From Pseudoalteromonas piscicida (GTDB lineage: Bacteria; Pseudomonadota; Gammaproteobacteria; Enterobacterales; Alteromonadaceae), in NCBI RefSeq assembly GCF_000238315.3, contig NZ_CP011924.1:2935001-2999000 (forward strand): a stretch of DNA of 64,000 nt. Direction: 5' to 3'. The notes below the pieces were generated by a model that saw only the letters and a program-made list of their open reading frames with translations, was not told where the DNA came from and ran no database searches. The position numbers and the translations under genes were made by a program. How positions within the stretch are numbered: the stretch's first letter is position 1; each line of letters starts with the position of its first letter. Shown here piece after piece: positions 51,101 to 57,926 of the stretch.

Positions 51101-51444
51101 AGCTTAGTGTAGGTGTTGAGAATGGCTTTCTCTCTGTCTTCACCCACATGAAACCTTAACGTGACAACCGTACCACCGGTTTGGGTCGTAGAATAGACGT
51201 GTTCAACGCCTGGAATTTGCAGCAGTAACTTTTCAAGTGGAGTGGTGACCAATCGTGCCACTTCTGGTGAGGCAGTATTTGGTACCGACACATGAATATC
51301 CAGCATAGGCACCACTATCTGTGGTTCTTCCTCTCTTGGTGTCATTTGCAATGCAAATAATCCAAGTACCACAGCGCACAAGAAGATAATCGTTGGCAAA
51401 CTGCCTTGTAGAGCATACCGAATGACACCATCTAACTTTTGCAT
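48139..51444 (-). CDS. RND efflux pump, inner-membrane transporter
   Basis: A 1,101-residue HAE-type RND permease with twelve membrane spans and two periplasmic porter domains. The proton-relay acidic residues in the fourth span appear in LGLLVDDPITGIDN. The N-terminus (MQKLDGVIRYALQGSLPTII) lies 15 nt after the ArsR-type repressor gene, and the adaptor gene overlaps its end. The repressor type suggests a pump induced by sulfide, persulfide or thiol stress; its substrate is unknown. The 5' 660 nt are duplicated further upstream. Confidence 0.92.
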   Translation of the reverse strand: MQKLDGVIRYALQGSLPTIIFLCAVVLGLFALQMTPREEEPQIVVPMLDIHVSVPNTASPEVARLVTTPLEKLLLQIPGVEHVYSTTQTGGTVVTLRFHVGEDREKAILNTYTKLYANQHTMPGIVTQWQIRPIEVDDVPILMLGLTSSKPQLYDDYALTRFAQELAIQLQSIADTSEVSVITGRTRALRVELNLAALAAHQTTPMDVLGAIQSSNLVTRVGQVTAGSNTIAFESGDVLRNKSALEGLTVNVINGRAIVLKEVARVIDGPSEPDSYQWLASSDSQADAPLVTIGVAKQKGSNAVTVAEQSLALVTQLQHEILPAEVSVKVLRNYGETANDKVNNLTSSLAFAVFTVVVFVGVFLGWRPAVVVGLAVPICYGITLGLDFAFGYTINRVTLFALILSLGLLVDDPITGIDNISRFIHRGAAADTDHNIVAAMVEIKSALLMSTLTIIMAFIPLAFITGMMGPYMAPMAFNVPISVIASTLVAFLVTPWLSKKLLKADSKTSEVAPQDSYYSKIMLPILQNPRKAKWLLWGVLGLFVASVSLPIFRAVPLKLLPFDNKSEIQVLIDMPEGTSLEQTAAMTRQVQQIVWSEAEVTDIAAFVGKPSSMDFNGMVRGYYRRSGTHLAELRVLLVDKREREHQSHAIVMRLREKLQPFNQTLTQIKVVEVPPGPPVLSTLVAEVYADPFVARDTQEQAAQRLAHRLRQEPHVVEVDTSMASPTWLKRFVVDKQKAALSGVATGDINQSLVVASRGMSAGFLYTQGEVATVPIELGVSYAQRNQWQNVLAMQVRGRQELAKTTQEYGLEQAARPLVAIGELGELTSIPTAPVILRKDLQEVIYVFAELNGRTPAEVIADVVADENQQVTPSNWTSRTFLQSGGGVIWSMLEGTHYTFKGEGEWRITIDVFRDMGIAFAFALVAIFIILRIQTASSSLSLIIMSAIPLTMIGIMPGFWLLNQFGERVIAGAPEPVLFTATAMIGMIALAGIVVRNSLILVEFINQSRAAGMALIDALIAAGSVRMRPVLLTAGTTLLDNLVIILDPVFSGLALAIIFGIIASTLFSLLVVPIVYYLVFKESSTSNQSLNTSSVQESSHVS

Positions 51445-51459
51445 CTCATTCGTTCCTAG

Positions 51460-51765
51460 TTACTCTGCACTTGAGGCGCAGAACAGCTGATATAAACTAT
51501 CGAGTAGTACAGCGACTCGGCTATCTTTAACATGATAATAAATCGTCGCCCCCTCACGCCTAGTCGCCACGATTTGTGCCTTTCTCATGCTGGCTAAATG
51601 TTGTGATAAGGCAGACTGCGCTAACGGCACCATTTCATTAAGCTGGCTAACACTGAGCTCTTGCTTTTGCAATGCACACAAAATCATCAAGCGATTTTTA
51701 TTCGCCATAAGCTTTAACAAGGCTTCTGCCTGTTCGGCATTTTGCGCCATTTGCTGCAGTTCCAT
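51460..51765 (-). CDS. ArsR-family repressor of the BigR/SqrR/YgaV type, copy 1
   Basis: A 101-residue winged-helix repressor. Start MELQQMAQNAEQAEALL follows GGGAG five nt upstream; a longer start would run into the promoter. The recognition-helix region is LAQSALSQHLASMRKA, followed by the wing REGATIYYHV. Two cysteines, in LMILCALQ and YQLFCASS, stand where the sensing pair of BigR, SqrR and YgaV form a polysulfide-linked bridge. It is the first gene of the repressor-pump-adaptor operon and probably represses it. Identical to copy 2 at 52734. Confidence 0.9.
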   Translation of the reverse strand: MELQQMAQNAEQAEALLKLMANKNRLMILCALQKQELSVSQLNEMVPLAQSALSQHLASMRKAQIVATRREGATIYYHVKDSRVAVLLDSLYQLFCASSAE

Positions 51766-51794
51766 GTTGACTCCCAAAAAATAAATACGCTTAA

Positions 51795-51843
51795 AGTATA
51801 GACACAAACATTAGCAATGTCTAATATTAGAAAAATCTAATAT
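51795..51843 (-). promoter_or_regulatory. Promoter and operator of the pump operon, copy 1
   Basis: On the minus strand TAGACA (51818-51823), a 17-bp spacer and TATACT (51795-51800) form a good sigma-70 promoter. A perfect inverted repeat ATATTAGA, four A, TCTAATAT (51824-51843) abuts the -35, and the palindrome TCTAATATTAGA (51820-51831) overlaps it. Binding of the adjacent ArsR-type repressor there would block RNA polymerase, so self-regulation is expected. Confidence 0.7.
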
Positions 51844-51943
51844 TTAAGGTGACACTCATTATGACCTTACATCCTCGTTAACCTGAGGTTTGGATAAGAA
51901 ATGGCTAATTCATTATTTTTAGTCAAAAAGGCTTTTCTTCTTG

Positions 51944-52044
51944 TCTAGCCAGCAAGATTTAGGGAAAACAAGGCGAATTTACGCACCAATAGCGAGCTAT
52001 TGGAAGTGAATTCAACGCAGTTAGCGCTAAAACTGGCTGCTAGA
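51944..52044. mobile_element. 101-bp palindromic MITE-like element, copy 1
   Basis: Ends TCTAGCCAGCAAG and CTGGCTGCTAGA are imperfect inverted repeats. The centre has a perfect CCAATAGC/GCTATTGG stem with a 2-nt loop, extended by GAATT/AATTC on both sides, so nearly the whole element can fold on itself. It has no coding capacity of its own. On the minus strand it supplies the last residues and the stop for the truncated pump gene. Confidence 0.65.
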
Positions 52045-52718
52045 AAGGCATTAATTATCCGTGTCACTAGATTACTACTTTGGATAGCACCTAAAACATC
52101 CATAGGTGTTGTTTGATGTGCGGCAAGCGCAGCTAAGTTCAACTCCACCCTAAGTGCTCTCGTGCGCCCGGTAATAACCGAAACCTCGCTGGTATCTGCG
52201 ATACTCTGTAACTGGATAGCTAGTTCTTGTGCAAAGCGCGTTAGCGCGTAGTCATCATATAGTTGCGGCTTTGAACTTGTCAGTCCGAGCATAAGAATCG
52301 GAACGTCATCGACTTCTATTGGACGGATCTGCCACTGAGTGACAATTCCCGGCATAGTATGCTGATTGGCATACAGCTTAGTGTAGGTGTTGAGAATGGC
52401 TTTCTCTCTGTCTTCACCCACATGAAACCTTAACGTGACAACCGTACCACCGGTTTGGGTCGTAGAATAGACGTGTTCAACGCCTGGAATTTGCAGCAGT
52501 AACTTTTCAAGTGGAGTGGTGACCAATCGTGCCACTTCTGGTGAGGCAGTATTTGGTACCGACACATGAATATCCAGCATAGGCACCACTATCTGTGGTT
52601 CTTCCTCTCTTGGTGTCATTTGCAATGCAAATAATCCAAGTACCACAGCGCACAAGAAGATAATCGTTGGCAAACTGCCTTGTAGAGCATACCGAATGAC
52701 ACCATCTAACTTTTGCAT
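51945..52718 (-). pseudogene. Truncated copy of the RND pump gene
   Basis: The first 220 codons match the intact pump at 48139-51444. The match then breaks at the duplication joint (52060), and the frame reads through the palindromic element for 37 residues before stopping. The product would have the first membrane span and part of the first porter domain only, so it cannot pump. It follows the second repressor copy with the same 15-nt spacing and is probably transcribed. Confidence 0.92.
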
Positions 52719-52733
52719 CTCATTCGTTCCTAG

Positions 52734-53039
52734 TTACTCTGCACTTGAGGCGCAGAACAGCTGATATAAACTATCGAGTAGTACAGCGACTCGGCTATCT
52801 TTAACATGATAATAAATCGTCGCCCCCTCACGCCTAGTCGCCACGATTTGTGCCTTTCTCATGCTGGCTAAATGTTGTGATAAGGCAGACTGCGCTAACG
52901 GCACCATTTCATTAAGCTGGCTAACACTGAGCTCTTGCTTTTGCAATGCACACAAAATCATCAAGCGATTTTTATTCGCCATAAGCTTTAACAAGGCTTC
53001 TGCCTGTTCGGCATTTTGCGCCATTTGCTGCAGTTCCAT
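52734..53039 (-). CDS. ArsR-family repressor of the BigR/SqrR/YgaV type, copy 2
   Basis: Identical at the protein level to the gene at 51460, with the same ribosome site, the same two cysteines and an identical promoter. The duplication doubles the repressor dose while the pump remains single copy. Its transcript would continue into the truncated pump gene and may run on into the intact operon. Confidence 0.9.
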   Translation of the reverse strand: MELQQMAQNAEQAEALLKLMANKNRLMILCALQKQELSVSQLNEMVPLAQSALSQHLASMRKAQIVATRREGATIYYHVKDSRVAVLLDSLYQLFCASSAE

Positions 53040-53068
53040 GTTGACTCCCAAAAAATAAATACGCTTAA

Positions 53069-53117
53069 AGTATAGACACAAACATTAGCAATGTCTAATA
53101 TTAGAAAAATCTAATAT
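53069..53117 (-). promoter_or_regulatory. Promoter and operator, copy 2
   Basis: Same -35, -10 and inverted repeat as at 51795-51843, shifted by 1,274 bp. This copy also faces the DUF2892/rhodanese genes on the plus strand, so the operator could influence both directions. Confidence 0.65.
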
Positions 53118-53217
53118 TTAAGGTGACACTCATTATGACCTTACATCCTCGTTAACCTGAGGTTTGGATAAGAAATGGCTAATTCATTATTTTTAGTCAA
53201 AAAGGCTTTTCTTCTTG

Positions 53218-53318
53218 TCTAGCCAGCAAGATTTAGGGAAAACAAGGCGAATTTACGCACCAATAGCGAGCTATTGGAAGTGAATTCAACGCAGTTAGCG
53301 CTAAAACTGGCTGCTAGA
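53218..53318. mobile_element. 101-bp palindromic MITE-like element, copy 2
   Basis: Same element as at 51944-52044. Here it lies 17 bp before the first recognisable codon of the DUF2892 gene, whose start codon is missing. Insertion of the element may have removed that gene's start and promoter. Confidence 0.65.
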
Positions 53319-53335
53319 AAGGCATTAATTATCCG

Positions 53336-53521
53336 AAGTTCAGGTTATTTAGATTAATCGCTGGTGTTATGTTTGCCATTTCTTTACTGCTCACACATTT
53401 TGTCAGCCCACATTGGGTTTGGTTTAGTGTGTTTATTTGTGTCAATTTAGTGCAGTCTGCTTTTACTAACTGGTGCCCTATGATCGTTATATTGAAGAAA
53501 CTTGGCATTCAGGAAAGGTGA
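53336..53521 (+). pseudogene. DUF2892 (YgaP-type) membrane protein lacking its start
   Basis: The frame encodes 61 residues with two membrane spans: FRLIAGVMFAISLLLTHF and HWVWFSVFICVNLVQSAF, then TNWCPMIVILKKLG. This is the membrane domain that follows rhodanese in E. coli YgaP. Nearly the full domain is present, but no ATG, GTG or TTG begins it: an in-frame stop lies a few codons upstream at the end of the palindromic element. The only ATG is internal to the first span. Probably inactivated, or started at a non-standard codon. Confidence 0.65.
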
Positions 53522-53558
53522 GTCATAATGAAACCGATAACCCAATAAGGAGCTATAT

Positions 53559-53903
53559 ATGCTGATATCTGCCCAAGATGTATTAAAGACAGTTAAGCCT
53601 AATCAACGCTGCATTGACGCGGTACAAGCAAAATCAGAGATTGCACAAAACAATGGTCTGGTTATCGACGTGAGAGAGCCGGCTGAACATAGTCAAAAAG
53701 CAGCCAACGGCGCGGTAAATATCCCAAGAGGACTGCTAGAATTTAAGCTTCCAGAGCTAGAAAAAGACGCAGACAGGCCAATTTATTTACACTGTGCTGC
53801 TGGTGGCCGTGCTATTTTTGCCGCAGAGCAACTAACACGTATCGGTTATACAAATGTCAGCGTAATTACCTGCAAAGCTGAAGTGGTGTGTGACACTTTA
53901 TAA
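53559..53903 (+). CDS. Single-domain rhodanese (sulfurtransferase)
   Basis: A 114-residue rhodanese domain that would carry sulfane sulfur on its catalytic Cys, in LHCAAGGRAIFAAEQL. The CH2A-like VIDVREPAEHSQ motif is near residue 38. AAGGAG lies 6 nt before the ATG. It follows the DUF2892 remnant by 37 nt. Together with the persulfide-type repressor opposite, this points to sulfide or polysulfide metabolism, as in the ygaVP operon, here split into separate genes. Confidence 0.85.
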   Translation: MLISAQDVLKTVKPNQRCIDAVQAKSEIAQNNGLVIDVREPAEHSQKAANGAVNIPRGLLEFKLPELEKDADRPIYLHCAAGGRAIFAAEQLTRIGYTNVSVITCKAEVVCDTL

Positions 53904-53906
53904 AAA

Positions 53907-53936
53907 AGGAGTGCTGTGCAGCACTCCTTGATTTTT
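53907..53936. terminator. Bidirectional terminator between rhodanese and OmpA-like genes
   Basis: Perfect 10-bp stem AGGAGTGCTG/CAGCACTCCT with a 2-nt minimal loop, an A run on the left and TTGATTTTT on the right, between two convergent stops. Confidence 0.8.
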
Positions 53937-53937
53937 C

Positions 53938-54564
53938 CTACGCGCGGTTTGGAATAATTTTAATTTCTACTCGGCGATTTTGTGCCTTACCTTGCTCGGT
54001 GCTATTGCTCGCGATTGGCTGAGACTCACCCATGCCCTCTGCGTACAAACGCGCAGGAAGTACCTGCTGCGATAATAAATACTGCTTTACGCTATTCGCG
54101 CGCTGTTCAGACAAAGTCTGATTGAAGCTCGCTGAACCAGTAGAGTCTGTATGCCCGACAATCGTTAAGAATGTCTTATCGTACTGCTGCATCACACGCG
54201 CGATGCCTTGAAGCGTATTGTAAAAGCCTGGGCTGATAGCTGACTTACCTGTCGCAAAGGTTATGTTTGATGGCAACACTAAGCGCATTTGGTCACCCTC
54301 ACGAACCACCTCAACTCCCGTGCCCGCGAGCTCTTGGTTAAAAGCGGCTTCCTGCTTGTCCATATAGTTACCAATTGCGGCACCTGCAATTGCACCAACC
54401 GCAGCACCAATGGCAAGACGCTTATCTTTGTGGTTACCAGTAGCCTTACCTAACACCGCGCCGGTTGCAGCACCAATCGCCGCACCTTTACCTGTGTTAT
54501 TCATTTCACATCCAGACAAAGCAACCACAACGGCTGCACCAATTAACATATTTCTTGCAATCAT
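53938..54564 (-). CDS. OmpA-family lipoprotein with glycine-zipper segment, YiaD-like
   Basis: A 208-residue outer-membrane lipoprotein. The lipobox LSGC places the lipidated Cys near residue 19. Glycine-zipper stretches GKGAAIGAATGAVLGKATG and AIGAAVGAIAGAAIG lie at about 25-65. A C-terminal OmpA-like peptidoglycan-binding domain (about 90-205) contains LTIVGHTDSTGSASFNQTLS and NRRVEIKI. Architecture matches YiaD. Likely links outer membrane to cell wall. Confidence 0.88.
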   Translation of the reverse strand: MIARNMLIGAAVVVALSGCEMNNTGKGAAIGAATGAVLGKATGNHKDKRLAIGAAVGAIAGAAIGNYMDKQEAAFNQELAGTGVEVVREGDQMRLVLPSNITFATGKSAISPGFYNTLQGIARVMQQYDKTFLTIVGHTDSTGSASFNQTLSEQRANSVKQYLLSQQVLPARLYAEGMGESQPIASNSTEQGKAQNRRVEIKIIPNRA

Positions 54565-54647
54565 CTTCCCACCTGAGTTCGTTTCAACTTGATTGTCTAT
54601 ATTGTTGCAATAAACAATTAACTCTGGCTGAAGCCTTGCCGGTTTTT

Positions 54648-55445
54648 TTAAGGATGAGCAGGGATTAAGTCGCTTATATGCTCAGAAACTGGTGGCAGTT
54701 TATATTTTGCAACCACAGCATCAAGCTGCTTTCTCTCAGCCAATTGCTTCATCGTTAAACGAATGGTTTGCGCAAGCTCGGTGCCGCTGAAGCGTTTGCT
54801 CATTGCCATATGGCCATAAATCGGCTGAGCGTGGTGATAGGAGACTTTTTTCAACTTTTCAATGGGCTGACCAAGCACTTCCATCGCCACCTCAGCGGTG
54901 TCTTCAACTGCGATCACAAGGTCAACACGTCCTTTAAGCAATAAATCAAACGCCACTTGCTCACTAAACACAGGGACTTTATTGAGTTGACGGTCTTCAT
55001 CAAAGCGAGGGTAAAAAACGCCGCCACGCATCACTGCAATCCGCTTGGTATAAAGATCCGTATATTGCTCCACCCGAATATCGCTGTCTTGCTTAGCGTA
55101 AAACACGAACGAAGATGTCAGCGCCATGTAGGCGGGTTCGACAAAGTCGATTAACTTTTCTCGTTGAGGCGTACGGATCAAACCACCCATGACGTCTACC
55201 TCACCTTGCGCTATCATCCGCATACAGCGTGAGAAAGGACAGGGAACGGCATTTATTTGATAATCAACACCAGCTTGAGCCTGTACTGTTGCCAATATAT
55301 CTAAGATTAAACCTTGCACTTCACCACTGTCTTCAATAATGCTATATGGTGGCGCGTGATCAACAGCGACATTAATTTGCTGAGCAAAACAAGAGAAGTT
55401 CGCCAACAAAAAAAGTAAACACGGCGATAAAAAAGTCATTCGCAT
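54648..55445 (-). CDS. Periplasmic solute-binding protein, family 3
   Basis: A 265-residue periplasmic binding protein of the amino-acid type. The start MRMTFLSPCLLFLLANFSCF gives a signal peptide to about residue 21; a start 33 nt upstream would bury it. Core sequence INVAVDHAPPYSIIEDSGEV and VDVMGGLIRTPQREKLIDF are typical. No permease or ATPase genes lie beside it, so it may be an orphan receptor or sensor. Ligand unknown. Confidence 0.8.
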   Translation of the reverse strand: MRMTFLSPCLLFLLANFSCFAQQINVAVDHAPPYSIIEDSGEVQGLILDILATVQAQAGVDYQINAVPCPFSRCMRMIAQGEVDVMGGLIRTPQREKLIDFVEPAYMALTSSFVFYAKQDSDIRVEQYTDLYTKRIAVMRGGVFYPRFDEDRQLNKVPVFSEQVAFDLLLKGRVDLVIAVEDTAEVAMEVLGQPIEKLKKVSYHHAQPIYGHMAMSKRFSGTELAQTIRLTMKQLAERKQLDAVVAKYKLPPVSEHISDLIPAHP

Positions 55446-55541
55446 AATACTTATCCAACTGAGGCGCACTCGCGCCAAAAGTCATAAATATGTCATATAA
55501 AATTGTGAAGATATAAGGTTAACAATATCACAAGGTACACT

Positions 55542-56672
55542 ATGTTTCTGAAAATATTTTACCAGTTTTTGTTATTAGGATGTACGAGCTTTGGGGGGCC
55601 TGCGGCTCATCTTGGATTCTTTAAAAAACACTTTGTCGATAACTTAAAATGGCTGAGTAACGAGCGCTATGCCAGTATGATCAGTCTGTCACAAATACTG
55701 CCAGGACCAGGTTCTAGCCAAGTAGGATTCGCGATTGGTTTAGAAAAAGCTGGAATACTAGGAGGGATCGCCGCCTTCTTAGGGTTTACGCTACCGTCTT
55801 TTTTGCTCATGGTCATGCTGGCATTAACCGCTGAGCAGCTTTCGGGCACTGCGTTGAATGTCATCGATGGGTTGAAATTGTTTGCTGTTGTCATCGTTGC
55901 CGATGCGGTAATGAGTATGGCGAAAAGCTTTTGTAAAACCACAGCACTCAAATTCGTCGCATTCTTCGCCACATTCACGCTGTTGATGCTGCCGAATTTA
56001 AGCGCGCAATTGGGTGTACTTATGGTGCTTGTCGTCGCGGGTTACTTTTACTCATTCAGCAATGCGCCAAGTAAACCGAGTCAATCAAAAAGCCAAATCA
56101 ATTGGTCTGTATTTGCGCTATTTATTGGCCTATTTACGTTAACCTTTGCCGCGCTACCAAATCAACTATTTGCCGAGTTTTATCAAGCAGGTTCCTTGGT
56201 TTTTGGCGGCGGTCATGTCGTGCTACCGCTACTACAAACCAGTGTAGAGGGAGTCGCGCAAGAAACCTTCTTAACGGCTTATGCTGCCGCGCAAGCCATT
56301 CCAGGGCCGATGTTTACCATCGCAAGCTTTTTAGGCGCCGTTGTCGACAATACCCATCCCATTTTGGGCGCAGCAATTGCAACGCTCGCTATTTTCTTGC
56401 CGGGCCTACTGTTAATGTGGGCGTTTAACCAACAGTGGCAATCACTTATTGCATTGCCAAGGTTTGCCAGCATTAGCGCGGCCTTAAATGCCGGTGTTGT
56501 GGGGATTTTAGCCGCTGCGTTTTATCAACCAATTTGGCTTTCTGCGGTGCATAGCTTGCTCGATATCATCGCGGTGATATTAGGCTTTGTAGCACTTAAA
56601 TGGTTAAAGCCCGCGATATGGCAGTTGCTTATCGCCTTTATGGTGTTTGGGGTTATCGCTGGAAGTGTATAG
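55542..56672 (+). CDS. chrA: Chromate transporter ChrA family
   Basis: A 376-residue two-domain CHR-family permease. Each half carries the family motif: FLLLGCTSFGGPAAHLGFF near residue 10 and GSLVFGGGHVVLPLL near 225, plus LPGPGSSQVGFAIG and IPGPMFTIASFLG. Ten or so membrane spans. Members efflux chromate, often by mistaking it for sulfate; the natural role here is not shown. Single gene, closed by a hairpin. Confidence 0.9.
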   Translation: MFLKIFYQFLLLGCTSFGGPAAHLGFFKKHFVDNLKWLSNERYASMISLSQILPGPGSSQVGFAIGLEKAGILGGIAAFLGFTLPSFLLMVMLALTAEQLSGTALNVIDGLKLFAVVIVADAVMSMAKSFCKTTALKFVAFFATFTLLMLPNLSAQLGVLMVLVVAGYFYSFSNAPSKPSQSKSQINWSVFALFIGLFTLTFAALPNQLFAEFYQAGSLVFGGGHVVLPLLQTSVEGVAQETFLTAYAAAQAIPGPMFTIASFLGAVVDNTHPILGAAIATLAIFLPGLLLMWAFNQQWQSLIALPRFASISAALNAGVVGILAAAFYQPIWLSAVHSLLDIIAVILGFVALKWLKPAIWQLLIAFMVFGVIAGSV

Positions 56673-56690
56673 GCCACCTTTCAGTGGCCT
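56671..56690. terminator. Hairpin between chrA and the MscS-type gene
   Basis: AGGCCAC, a 6-nt loop, GTGGCCT, overlapping the chrA stop and lying between convergent genes. U tract weak. Confidence 0.5.
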
Positions 56691-56696
56691 GGCTGA

Positions 56697-57926
56697 TTAT
56701 TCTGAAGTTGCGTCAGGTTTGCTACCGGCGCGCACCTTCACGCGGTGTGCACCGAAGTAATCACTCACACTTTGGTATGGACGTAACCCAAATGCAGGCA
56801 TTACGCTTAGCATGTAGTCCAGAATATCGGCTTGTAGGTGCTCATAAAACACCCAGCGCTTATCGCGACTAAAACAGTAAAACTCTAGAGGCAAACCATG
56901 TTGCGTGGGGGCAAGTTCCCTGACCATACATAAACAATCTTGATTGATGGCATCATGCTGCTTCAAGTAGGCCTCTGCATAGCGTCTAAATAAGCCTAAG
57001 TTGGTGATATCGCTTGGTACATCTTCAAGCTTTTCCAGCAGTGGATACTGCTCGGTTAGCAACGCTTGCTTTTGCTCAGGCAACGGCTCAATGCTAGTAA
57101 AATCAATGTGAATAGCGCGTTTGATACGGCGTCCTGCTGACTCTTGCATGGCACGCCAGTTTTTAAATGAATCAGAGATCAGCATATAGGTTGGTATGGT
57201 GGTGACGGTGTTATCCCAGTTACGTACCCTAACGGTATTTAAACCCAGATCAATCACCTCGCCATCTGCACCAAATGCGTCAACTTGGATCCAGTCGCCA
57301 GTGGTTACCAGTCGATTGGCTGCTATTTGGATACTCGCAACCAATCCCAAAATCGTATCTTTAAATACCAAAATAATGACTGCCGCGATAGCACCAAAAC
57401 CGGAAAGAATATAAGTTGGTGATTTATCTACCAAGATACTGACCACCAATATAGAACAAACTATAAATATCAGTAGCTTAATTACCTGAATAATCCCTTG
57501 GATCGGCACTTCTTTGGCGAATGGAAAGAGGTTATAAACGCCATTACCTAAATTGACTAAACTACTAAATAAAAATCCAGATGCCACCACCAACATGACA
57601 TACACCAGTGTTTCCAGCACGATAAACACCCAAGCAGGCGCGACAAATAGACGCTCGTGGTAGGCGGAAAAGACCAGTAAACACAATACAAAGGCAAAGC
57701 GGCCGCTAAATTTACTTAACTGAGGGGCAAGGTGACCAATTTTACGCGGTGAAATATGCCGCGCGAGGTTTTCAACATTGGGTAGCACTAAACGGCGGAT
57801 CACCCAATATAAAAACAATAATCCAACAACCGCGACACCATTGGTGAATAAAGCACTGATCACAGTGCCTTGCGGTAACTCTTTTAACCACGGTTGAACG
57901 ACGTCATGAAGGTGATCAAACTTCAT
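56697..57926 (-). CDS. MscS-family mechanosensitive channel, YbdG-like
   Basis: A 409-residue inner-membrane channel with about five membrane spans and a C-terminal cytoplasmic vestibule. The pore and beta-domain region is at about 170-250 (TILGLVASIQIAANRLVTTG, DWIQVDAFGADGEVIDLGLN, TVRVRNWDNTVTTIPTYML). Length and layout fit the YbdG/Msm type, which responds to osmotic stress. It overlaps the acyltransferase gene upstream by 4 nt (ATGA), so the two are translationally coupled. Confidence 0.88.
   Translation of the reverse strand: MKFDHLHDVVQPWLKELPQGTVISALFTNGVAVVGLLFLYWVIRRLVLPNVENLARHISPRKIGHLAPQLSKFSGRFAFVLCLLVFSAYHERLFVAPAWVFIVLETLVYVMLVVASGFLFSSLVNLGNGVYNLFPFAKEVPIQGIIQVIKLLIFIVCSILVVSILVDKSPTYILSGFGAIAAVIILVFKDTILGLVASIQIAANRLVTTGDWIQVDAFGADGEVIDLGLNTVRVRNWDNTVTTIPTYMLISDSFKNWRAMQESAGRRIKRAIHIDFTSIEPLPEQKQALLTEQYPLLEKLEDVPSDITNLGLFRRYAEAYLKQHDAINQDCLCMVRELAPTQHGLPLEFYCFSRDKRWVFYEHLQADILDYMLSVMPAFGLRPYQSVSDYFGAHRVKVRAGSKPDATSE

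Larger units (their letters stand above)
50786..52059. repeat. Tandem duplication, unit 1 (1,274 bp)
   Basis: Identical by eye to 52060-53333. It contains the first part of the pump gene, the repressor gene, the operator/promoter and the palindromic element. The two units and the right flank share only a CG at the joints (CGTGTCAC at unit starts, ATCCG at unit ends). Confidence 0.9.
52060..53333. repeat. Tandem duplication, unit 2 (1,274 bp)
   Basis: Second copy of 50786-52059. Because the right flank at 53334 continues into the DUF2892 remnant, this unit keeps the ancestral right border, while unit 1 keeps the ancestral left border inside the intact pump gene. Confidence 0.9.

Noticed and set aside
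51944..52044. Insertion sequence or transposase gene at the duplicated region
   Set aside because: The repeated palindrome has no coding capacity and the duplication joints do not coincide with its ends, so transposition does not explain the tandem duplication.
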